NCBI GenBank assembly: GCA_050117725.1
Contig: JASFME010000050.1
Span: forward strand, 1 to 11,555
DNA length: 11,555 bases
Direction of reading: 5' to 3'
DNA from: JASFJH01 sp050117725
GTDB lineage: Bacteria > Pseudomonadota > Gammaproteobacteria > AKS1
Shown: positions 6,013-11,555 of the stretch, in pieces
Position numbering within the stretch: position 1 is the first letter of the stretch
Layout of the letters: every line of letters starts with the position of its first letter
Notes under the pieces: model-generated
The model's input: only the letters and a program-made list of their open reading frames with translations
Told to the model about the DNA's origin: nothing
The model's database searches: none
Position numbers and translations under genes: made by a program

Positions 6013-6599
6013 GGCTGTTCACCTTGCTGCTGTTGCAGTACCAGACGCAGACGCCGTCGTCCGCGGCTGAGTAATGATTCCAGCGCCTCGACGCTGATAC
6101 CCAGGACATCGGCCGTCTCCCGATTACTCAGGCTGTGATAGACGGTCAACATCAATGCACTGCGCTGACGCTCGGGCAATGTTCGCAATGCCTGCACAAG
6201 CTGGGCGTGCGCCTTGTCCTGTTCAAGCTGCTGGGCCGGACCGGCAGCCGTGTCGGCAAGGCCGGCCAGCGCCTGCTCGTTTTCATCATGGCGGCGACGC
6301 AGGTTGTCGATGCACAGGTTATAGACAATCCTGATCAGCCAGCTACGCGGCGATACGCCCCGGTCCTGCCACTGAGCGGCCTTCAACCAGACCCGGGTGA
6401 AAGCCTCCTGCACCACGTCCTCGGACTCACTGCTGGCAAGGTAACGCCTGGCAAAACCGAGCATGGCCGGCATATGCCGCCGGGCAAACTCCGTAAATGC
6501 CTGCTTGTCTCCCTGACCTAGCGCTGTCATCAGGCCAGGGTCATCACTGCCGGACCACGCGTTACGTGGTCCGGCAGCAGCTGGCTTCACTGCGGGCAT
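6009..6599 (-). CDS. ECF-type RNA polymerase sigma factor
   Basis: A 196-residue sigma factor with only the two domains of group 4. Sigma region 2 covers about 33-104, with EDVVQEAFTRVWLKA (60-74) and SWLIRIVYNLCIDNLRRR (86-103), the helices that contact core polymerase and the -10. A linker (105-133) leads to region 4 (about 134-189), with LPERQRSALML (141-151) and the helix-turn-helix NRETADVLGISVEALESLLS (159-178). The ATG at 6599 follows AGG about six bases upstream and 13 bases after the EF-hand stop. The first about 25 residues precede the conserved domain and contain a 13 bp hairpin, so an internal start is possible; ATG 6530 lacks a ribosome site. It is part of the EF-hand/sigma/anti-sigma operon. 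The ECF subgroup is not determined. Confidence 0.93.
   Translation of the reverse strand: MPAVKPAAAGPRNAWSGSDDPGLMTALGQGDKQAFTEFARRHMPAMLGFARRYLASSESEDVVQEAFTRVWLKAAQWQDRGVSPRSWLIRIVYNLCIDNLRRRHDENEQALAGLADTAAGPAQQLEQDKAHAQLVQALRTLPERQRSALMLTVYHSLSNRETADVLGISVEALESLLSRGRRRLRLVLQQQQGEQP
6547..6577 (-). repeat. 13 bp perfect hairpin inside the sigma gene start
   Basis: CTGCCGGACCACG (6547-6559) and CGTGGTCCGGCAG (6565-6577) are perfect inverted repeats with a five-base loop. They cover codons 8-18 of the sigma gene, 22 bases after the start. No T-tract follows in the direction of transcription. It could limit sigma translation or stabilise the upstream EF-hand message. Confidence 0.75.
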
Positions 6600-6612
6600 G
6601 ATCGGCCTGTCG

Positions 6613-7215
6613 TTATTTATCGGCCGCAGCTTTGCCGTGCAGGCGGTTACGGTAGGTCGTGACCTCATCCATGCTTACCTTCTCGTCATGGTTAACATCT
6701 ATACGTTCAAACCAGTTTGACCATGCCGCCTTGTGTTCGTTCACGTCAACCTGGCCATCCTTGTTGCTATCCATACGCGTGAACATACCGCGCCTGTGCT
6801 TTTTGCCTTTACGGCAGGCCGCGAATTCCTCTTTTGTCACACTGCCATCGGCATCCTTGTCCATGCGGGTGAAACGGCGCTCTGCCTTTTTCTGCTTATG
6901 GGCCAGATACTCGGCACGTTCGACCTTGCCATCACCGTTGCTATCCATACGGTCAAATTTGTGTTGCTTGCGCTCTTGCTTGCGGGCGCGCATATAGCTG
7001 CGAAATTCATCCTTGACGACCATACCATTGCCGTCCGAATCCATCTGCCTGAAGCGCTCATTGCTCGCCGCCCTGAATTCCTCCATCGTGACCTCACCGT
7101 CACTGTTCGTGTCAAAATAGCGCATAAACCGTCCCTTGCCCTGCCCGGCCATGGCCGGTACCGCGAACACCGCCACAGTCAGCAACATAGCGCCAGTAAC
7201 TGCTTGTTTTTTCAT
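6613..7215 (-). CDS. secreted six-loop EF-hand protein
   Basis: A 200-residue protein with a Sec signal peptide (residues 1-23, cut after AMA). It carries six 12-residue EF-hand loops: 35-46 DTNSDGEVTMEE, 59-70 DSDGNGMVVKDE, 91-102 DSNGDGKVERAE, 119-130 DKDADGSVTKEE, 149-160 DSNKDGQVDVNE and 173-184 DVNHDEKVSMDE. All have Asp at position 1 and Glu at position 12. The sixth has Glu instead of Gly at position 6. Between them are short, Lys/Arg-rich helices. It should bind calcium in the periplasm or outside the cell. The ATG at 7215 has AGAGGA eight bases upstream. It is the first gene of the operon, with sigma 13 bases downstream, so it may sense ions for, or be an output of, the sigma system. 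TTGACG and TATATA lie upstream but are badly spaced for sigma70. Confidence 0.92.
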   Translation of the reverse strand: MKKQAVTGAMLLTVAVFAVPAMAGQGKGRFMRYFDTNSDGEVTMEEFRAASNERFRQMDSDGNGMVVKDEFRSYMRARKQERKQHKFDRMDSNGDGKVERAEYLAHKQKKAERRFTRMDKDADGSVTKEEFAACRKGKKHRRGMFTRMDSNKDGQVDVNEHKAAWSNWFERIDVNHDEKVSMDEVTTYRNRLHGKAAADK

Positions 7216-7323
7216 GGTCTGATTCCTCTTTACCTGGTTCTGCCAGCGTTCGCCGCCGCCACTTCCAGTCTATATAACGCCGTTGATCGTCAAATCCGTC
7301 GATACAGCTGTGATTTTTTTCTC

Positions 7324-7352
7324 TTGCCGGGCGGCCGGTGAGGCTTTATAAA
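7324..7352 (+). promoter_or_regulatory. sigma70 promoter of the lipoprotein gene
   Basis: TTGCCG (7324-7329) is followed after exactly 17 bp by TATAAA (7347-7352). Transcription would start near 7359, about 20 bases before the start codon. Confidence 0.65.
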
Positions 7353-7378
7353 CATCGGACAAGAACTGGAGAATACTG

Positions 7379-7834
7379 ATGCCCTGCCCTATGCTTTCGC
7401 GTCTGCTGATTATTGCCAGCCTGGCTATCGTCAACGCATGTGCCAGCCGTCCCTTTGGTGAGGTTTCAAGTGAAGATTTCCCGGTAGTGAACGTTCGCGG
7501 GAAAAATGCGTTGCTGGATAATGCCCGGATATCAACACTGTTCAATGACGTCACCGCCTATGGATGGTACTACCCGGGCAATACCACATTCATACGCTAT
7601 TACGGTAAGGCTGGCCGCGTCATAGAGCTGCACACGGTAAAGGGACGGCGTGAGGGGAACTGGCGAGTCCACTCTGACCAACTCTGCGTCAACTGGAATG
7701 GCCAGCAAAAATGTTCCGTAATCAAGCGCGAGAACAATCGCATTGGCCAGTACCAGATATCCGCCACCGGGAAACTGAACAGGATTATCGGCTATGAGCG
7801 GTTTCTGCGCGGTAACCTGGAACGGCTCGAATAA
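7379..7834 (+). CDS. small lipoprotein, function unknown
   Basis: A 151-residue protein with a hydrophobic N-terminus ending LAIVNAC, so Cys21 is a probable lipidation site (Asn at the -2 position is unusual). The mature part looks beta-rich, with YGWYYPGNTTFIRYYGKAGR, EGNWRVHSDQLCVNW, QQKCSVIKREN and IGYERFLRGN. Two cysteines flank the tryptophan-rich turn and could form a disulfide. The order of a GNTTF strand, a W-R-x(n)-LC turn and a second Cys loosely recalls small DUF995-type secreted proteins, but I cannot confirm this. The start has GGAG seven bases upstream. It is divergent from the EF-hand operon and convergent with the DUF2721 gene, with ten bases between stops. Confidence 0.8.
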   Translation: MPCPMLSRLLIIASLAIVNACASRPFGEVSSEDFPVVNVRGKNALLDNARISTLFNDVTAYGWYYPGNTTFIRYYGKAGRVIELHTVKGRREGNWRVHSDQLCVNWNGQQKCSVIKRENNRIGQYQISATGKLNRIIGYERFLRGNLERLE

Positions 7835-7844
7835 CTCCCTGATC

Positions 7845-8300
7845 TCAGGTTGTATGCTCGATCGCATCCACTTCCAGCGCAATTGCTTCAAGTGAAAAGC
7901 GTATCTCACGGATAAACACGAGCAGTGCAACGCACAACGACCCCATACTGCTAATAAACAATGCACCGATCAACCAACCCACCGGTAACTGCAACCAGAC
8001 GCTGAAGAACAGCACCATGACCAGAACTGCGGCTGAAAGGGCGCTCAAAGTCAGTCCTCCAATCGCCAGCCGCATTAAACGGGCACGCTTCCACAGGATT
8101 TCCAGCTCACGCTCAATGCGAACACGCTGTTCACCGGCCATGTTGGGTAATTCAGCCGTCATTACCCGGGATCGATCGACTATCCGGCCAAGCCGGTTGG
8201 TCATGGTTAACAGGACCAGACCTATGCCGGAAATCAGGATCACCGGACTGATCGCGGTCTGCAAGACAGGCACTAATTGCGTTAATGACGCCACTTCCAT
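7845..8300 (-). CDS. DUF2721 family membrane protein
   Basis: A 151-residue inner-membrane protein. The N-terminal segment LQTAISPVILISGIGLVLLT followed by MTNRLGRIVDRSR (33-45) is characteristic of DUF2721. A cytoplasmic helical stretch (46-77, ERELEILWKRARLMR) follows, then two adjacent membrane helices (about 78-101 and 106-129) and an acidic C-terminal helix. The biochemical role of the family is not known. The start at ATG 8300 follows a run of AGGGGGG. A CATAAT at the right distance upstream may be its -10. It is transcribed alone. Confidence 0.87.
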   Translation of the reverse strand: MEVASLTQLVPVLQTAISPVILISGIGLVLLTMTNRLGRIVDRSRVMTAELPNMAGEQRVRIERELEILWKRARLMRLAIGGLTLSALSAAVLVMVLFFSVWLQLPVGWLIGALFISSMGSLCVALLVFIREIRFSLEAIALEVDAIEHTT

Positions 8301-8342
8301 ATCCCCCCCTTTCTTTAATTATGCCGTTAAAAACAAACTATG

Positions 8343-8407
8343 ATGGCCTGGCCGGGCACGAGCATAATGGCCTGGCGGCATCATGCATGTTTTGCATGGC
8401 CGCTTTT
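8343..8407. repeat. direct repeats and a weak hairpin in the DUF2721 upstream region
   Basis: ATGGCCTGGC occurs at 8343-8352 and 8367-8376. It is followed by a hairpin with outer arms GCGGC (8375-8379) and GCCGC (8399-8403), inner arms ATGCA and TGCAT, and TTTTCT on the plus strand. The T-tract faces the plus strand, where no gene ends nearby, so its role is unclear. Confidence 0.3.
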
Positions 8408-8845
8408 CTATCCTTTAAAAGCAGTTTGCTTGTGACTGACATCACAGAATGGTTTTTTGCTTGATTGGCCACAGCGGCACAAGGCACCGCGCATGCGGGT
8501 GGTGACTGAATTCCCACTACGGCTGAATATTGTCACCGGGCCATTGAACGATAACATTGCGTTCGGCTTGACGGTAATCACCAGGTCTCCCTCATGGCCT
8601 GCAATGTCTGTGGCCCTTTCATCAGTGAATTCCTGTTCGCCATGAAAATCGGCGGTTTTGTGACTACCGTCGCAAAAAGGTTTGTTGGCCGAGGCACCGC
8701 AACGACACAAAGCGATATCCCTGTCCTGCCTGATAAGATTACCGTCTGTATCCTGGATAATCACGGCGCTGTCACTGACACATATCAACGGGCCATCCGG
8801 GCGCACCATAATTGAATTCCCGGGATAATGGGGTTTATCGCTCAC
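8408..8845 (-). CDS. tandem CDGSH iron-sulfur protein
   Basis: A 145-residue soluble protein with two CDGSH-type motifs. The first is CRCGASANKPFCDGSH with ligands Cys47, Cys49, Cys58 and His62. The second is CRCGQSSKKPFCDVSH with Cys123, Cys125, Cys134 and His138. Each three-Cys/one-His set binds a redox-active, labile [2Fe-2S] cluster; tandem bacterial members are thought to act in electron or cluster transfer. The second motif has Val in place of Gly, but all ligands are kept. Residues 1-40 resemble the N-terminal extension of larger CDGSH proteins. The start is GTG at 8845, supported by GAGGA six bases upstream; the next ATG would remove the conserved N-terminal strand. It is divergent from the SUMF1-like gene. 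Confidence 0.93.
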   Translation of the reverse strand: MSDKPHYPGNSIMVRPDGPLICVSDSAVIIQDTDGNLIRQDRDIALCRCGASANKPFCDGSHKTADFHGEQEFTDERATDIAGHEGDLVITVKPNAMLSFNGPVTIFSRSGNSVTTRMRGALCRCGQSSKKPFCDVSHKQTAFKG

Positions 8846-8902
8846 TGCTCGTCCTCGATTACCAGCCGTACGGATCTGTAAAATACTAACATATTAATAG
8901 CG

Positions 8903-8930
8903 TTGCAGAATCAAACCTTGCTGGCATAAT
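8903..8930 (+). promoter_or_regulatory. promoter of the SUMF1-like gene
   Basis: TTGCAG (8903-8908), 16 bp, CATAAT (8925-8930). The transcript would start near 8937, leaving a short leader with AGGA (8952-8955) seven bases before the ATG. Confidence 0.55.
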
Positions 8931-8962
8931 CCATACATGCATGACTTTAACAGGATGAATGA

Positions 8963-9754
8963 ATGCATAAAGTCTGGCTAATCTGTTGTTGCCTGTTTTA
9001 TGGCTGGCAGGGGACAGCTTATGCGTCACAACCAGAGATAGCATTCGTGCCAATCCCGACAGGCAGCTTTGCCATGGGAACGTACGATCTCGATGATGCC
9101 TATATCGAAATCCCGCCTGACAGCAACCTGCATATTCTCGACGAGCAACCTGCGCATATTGTGCGACTATCTGCCTTCGAGATCGGCAGGTACGAGATCA
9201 CTCAGCAACAATGGTTCGCCGTCATGGGCAGTAAACCGGGGCCGGTCACTTACTGGCAACGCAAGGACTGGCGGGAACTGCCGGTCATTTCCGTGAGCTG
9301 GTATGACGCGCAGGCCTTTATCAATGCCCTGGACCGGCTGGACCGGCGATATCACTATCGCCTGCCTACCGAGGCAGAATGGGAATATGCAGCGAGGGCA
9401 GGTTCAATCGGGCTTCGACCATTCCCGGTTGATGAACTCGATGACCATGCCTGGACGATCCTCAATTCAGGTGATGAACCGCAACCGGTCGGTAGCCTCG
9501 CTGCCAACAGCTTCGGCCTGCATGACATGTTCGGCAATGCCTGGGAATGGGTCCAGGACTGGTACCAGCCGAATGCATATCATTTGCACGCAGACAAGGA
9601 TCCGGCCGGGCCAGACAAAGGCACACGCAAAGTCAGGCGTGGTGGCTCCTATCATTGCGAGCCACACCTGGTCCGCTCCGCCTATCGCGCAGCCGATGTC
9701 CCTGCACAACGCTACTCCGTGATCGGCTTTCGCCTGGTGAGGGAGAAACGCTGA
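8963..9754 (+). CDS. exported SUMF1/FGE-sulfatase domain protein
   Basis: A 263-residue protein with a signal peptide (1-21, cut after AYA), then one full SUMF1 fold. In order: IPTGSFAMGT (31-40), IGRYEITQQQWFAVMG (74-89), PVISVSWYDAQAF (107-119), YRLPTEAEWEYAARAG (132-147), GLHDMFGNAWEWVQDWY (185-201), RRGGSYHCEPHLVRSAYR (225-242) and GFRLV (255-259). True aerobic formylglycine-generating enzymes use two cysteines in the GGSYxC-x4-C region. Here Cys232 is present but the second position is Val237, so copper-dependent FGE activity is unlikely. SUMF1 domains without that pair serve other roles, for example in EgtB, PvdO-like or surface proteins. No sulfatase gene lies nearby. The substrate is unknown. 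Confidence 0.9.
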   Translation: MHKVWLICCCLFYGWQGTAYASQPEIAFVPIPTGSFAMGTYDLDDAYIEIPPDSNLHILDEQPAHIVRLSAFEIGRYEITQQQWFAVMGSKPGPVTYWQRKDWRELPVISVSWYDAQAFINALDRLDRRYHYRLPTEAEWEYAARAGSIGLRPFPVDELDDHAWTILNSGDEPQPVGSLAANSFGLHDMFGNAWEWVQDWYQPNAYHLHADKDPAGPDKGTRKVRRGGSYHCEPHLVRSAYRAADVPAQRYSVIGFRLVREKR

Positions 9755-9781
9755 TGGTATTGTTATGTTTAAACATTAGAG

Positions 9782-11555
9782 CTAAGAACACACGGCATCT
9801 GGATATATGTTTGGTAATGGCAACGGGTATTCACCATTAATTTCCTTTTCAAGCGCCTCTAGTACGTTTTGACCAAATGATCTCAACCCATATTTCCTGT
9901 TTGTAATGTCGAGTAATGTATAAACGATAGCCTTCTCAAGTGTTGTAATTTCCACTTCCTTGACTGAACCAGTATATATACCTCTGTCATATTTACCTTT
10001 TTCAAAAATTGCATAACGCAGTATTTTTTCTATTTCTTCATATTTTCCCGCATTTATTAATTCTGACGCCATTAAAAATAAATCCATACTTTCTTTTCGT
10101 TTTATACTATAAAAAAGATCTGCTGATTGTTGATGGTATCCTTCATTCAATGCAATGTAGGCGAACAATCTTTTCACATAGTCTGATGGCATCTCTGTAT
10201 TAATTAAATCATCGAAAAACTTTTCCTTATTATTCGCAGAATAATATTCATCAAAAAACTCTAGTACTGGGACTAATGGTGAATTATCAGGCAAAATATT
10301 TATATTAGTAATTTCTTTGTTGATTTCAGCGCCATAATTCTCTTTCCAGCACATGGGAAGATGCATTAACCTGCCAGAAATTGGGAATTTTGGATCACGT
10401 TTTGAAAATAAGGAAAAATTACTAGTCACAAAATCTGTTTTAAGAATACCGGTTTTTTCTGCAAGATGCAGTTTATCTCTACTTGTCTTTAATATGGCGT
10501 AATCAATTCCATACTTTTCAATTTCTTTCTTCAATATCTCACTGGATTTGAGGGCAGACCGATATTTTTTATAAAACTCCACTGGATACAATATGTTCGT
10601 GCGCCCATCAATGTAAACCTTATAATCAGGCGATAACTCATAGGCCAAGTACCCACCTAATCGATATTCATTAAATATTTTTCCACCTCTTCCATTTTTT
10701 TTAAGATATTCGACAACATCTGATGGATAAAGCACATGGGTTAAATGATTCGTGTTAATAGTACGGATTACAAACTTGCTATTACTGTATAGAGTAAGCC
10801 CTGAAAATAATACAACTATCATAACTCCTAAATACTTCGCGCTCATCCGCATGCTTTTGACTGCAGACAAGATTTTTTCGCCGCTCAAACTTGTGGCGAG
10901 CGCAAGTAATACAATAACTGCTGCCGGCGTTATGATTCGCGCGTATTTCCAGGCGGTAATTGTCACGATAATACAGACAAGCGCCATGCCGTATTGCTTG
11001 GCTCTTAACAATAAAGATACAGTTATAAGTGCTATGACCCATAATATATAGACCATTGACTCCATTCTATATATTTCAATGGCGCCAAAATATTCGCGGA
11101 TCAGTGAATGCCACTCTTGAGAAAACCCAAGCTGGTTAAATATAAAATGACTCCCATACGGATTAACAAACCCGCTTAAAAATACAAGCATGCCCCATCC
11201 AAGCAGGAACCCCCATGAATAGCTGTTATTTGTTTTAAGTAATTTATCCAGAGCTTTTTCAAAAAACAGACCGAAAAATATGACATAGCCAAATACAGGC
11301 GTATGATAATTCACCCATAAGACCAATAATGCGAGTATTGGTAATAAGCTTCTTGGGCTAAACTCCTCTCTGGCTCTGTTATACAGCAGCATTGCGATGA
11401 CAATTAACGTGTAACTGAATAATTCGGGTCTTACCATCACCCTTAATTCCAGGTAAAAAACAATTGCCGGCAATATACATAACACGACAAGCCAGTGTGC
11501 TTTTATTTGCCGGAAATATAGAAATATTGATGCCAGAAAAAGTATGTATGCGACT
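9782..11555 (-). CDS. AT-rich polytopic membrane protein, GT-C glycosyltransferase-like (N-terminus outside window)
   Basis: The frame is open from the right edge to the stop at 9782 (591 codons shown). A GTG at 11485 is in frame, but the 23 upstream codons (beginning AYILFLASIFLYFRQ) also encode a hydrophobic helix, so the true start is outside. The N-terminal half has about eight or more membrane helices with RPELFSYTL, WVNYHTPVFGY and FVNPYGS. It is followed by a soluble part with GGYLAYELSPDYKVYIDGR, a layout typical of uncharacterised GT-C-like membrane proteins of polysaccharide or glycoprotein pathways. The C-terminal about 200 residues are helical, perhaps TPR-like (ALNEGYHQQSADLFYSI). 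No clear DxD catalytic motif was found. Base composition is far lower in GC than in the neighbours (15 of 60 at 10021-10080, against 43 of 60 at 4021-4080), suggesting transfer. Confidence 0.75.
   Translation of the reverse strand, partial: VAYILFLASIFLYFRQIKAHWLVVLCILPAIVFYLELRVMVRPELFSYTLIVIAMLLYNRAREEFSPRSLLPILALLVLWVNYHTPVFGYVIFFGLFFEKALDKLLKTNNSYSWGFLLGWGMLVFLSGFVNPYGSHFIFNQLGFSQEWHSLIREYFGAIEIYRMESMVYILWVIALITVSLLLRAKQYGMALVCIIVTITAWKYARIITPAAVIVLLALATSLSGEKILSAVKSMRMSAKYLGVMIVVLFSGLTLYSNSKFVIRTINTNHLTHVLYPSDVVEYLKKNGRGGKIFNEYRLGGYLAYELSPDYKVYIDGRTNILYPVEFYKKYRSALKSSEILKKEIEKYGIDYAILKTSRDKLHLAEKTGILKTDFVTSNFSLFSKRDPKFPISGRLMHLPMCWKENYGAEINKEITNINILPDNSPLVPVLEFFDEYYSANNKEKFFDDLINTEMPSDYVKRLFAYIALNEGYHQQSADLFYSIKRKESMDLFLMASELINAGKYEEIEKILRYAIFEKGKYDRGIYTGSVKEVEITTLEKAIVYTLLDITNRKYGLRSFGQNVLEALEKEINGEYPLPLPNIYPDAVCS

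Noticed and set aside
6733..7341. 202-codon plus-strand frame opposite the EF-hand gene
   Set aside because: It is the antisense of repeated Asp/Glu-rich EF-hand loops, whose periodic codons keep the other strand open; the EF-hand reading is unmistakable.
9303..9722. 139-codon frame inside the SUMF1-like gene
   Set aside because: Shifted-frame shadow; the overlapping frame has full SUMF1 motifs, a signal peptide and a ribosome site.
9765..9776. Perfect palindrome ATGTTTAAACAT as a recombination or attachment site
   Set aside because: Only 12 bases, AT-only core plus one G-C pair on each side, no second copy and no integrase in the window; noted only as context for the composition shift.

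Overview
This 11.6 kb window looks like chromosome from a moderately GC-rich gammaproteobacterium. Evidence for this is a formate-dependent PurT, a single-domain CspA-type cold-shock protein, a DUF2721 membrane protein, a YcjM-like sugar phosphorylase, good Shine-Dalgarno sites and generally GC-rich coding sequence. The lineage is inferred from the gene set; no rRNA, tRNA, CRISPR array, transposase or phage gene is visible.

Layout, left to right. (1) 1-803, minus: N-terminal 267 residues of a GH13 subfamily 18 sugar phosphorylase that runs off the left edge. (2) 804-1153: a non-coding stretch with nested inverted repeats, two candidate promoters, a possible structured RNA and a very strong intrinsic terminator ending 17 bases before the next start codon. 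(3) 1154-2041, plus: EamA/DMT transporter. (4) 2061-2459, minus: small conserved-looking soluble protein with a Gly/Met/Pro tail, divergent from (5) 2696-2899, plus: cold-shock protein. (6) 3100-4305, plus: purT. (7) 4311-4844, minus: exported protein of unknown function. (8) 5012-7215, minus: apparent operon of a six-loop secreted EF-hand protein, an ECF sigma factor, a Cys-free membrane anti-sigma-like protein and, after a 95 bp gap, a four-helix membrane protein. (9) 7379-7834, plus: small lipoprotein, divergent from the EF-hand operon. (10) 7845-8300, minus: DUF2721 membrane protein. (11) 8408-8845, minus: tandem CDGSH iron-sulfur protein. (12) 8963-9754, plus: exported SUMF1/FGE-like protein. 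(13) 9782-11555, minus: very AT-rich polytopic membrane protein of GT-C type, running off the right edge.

Most genes are monocistronic, in divergent or convergent pairs. The clear functional unit is the EF-hand/sigma/anti-sigma cluster, which reads as an envelope-stress or metal-responsive switch with an EF-hand protein in the periplasm. The most unusual non-coding structure is the leader or small RNA before the EamA gene. The last gene differs strongly in base composition and probably marks the edge of an acquired polysaccharide or envelope region.
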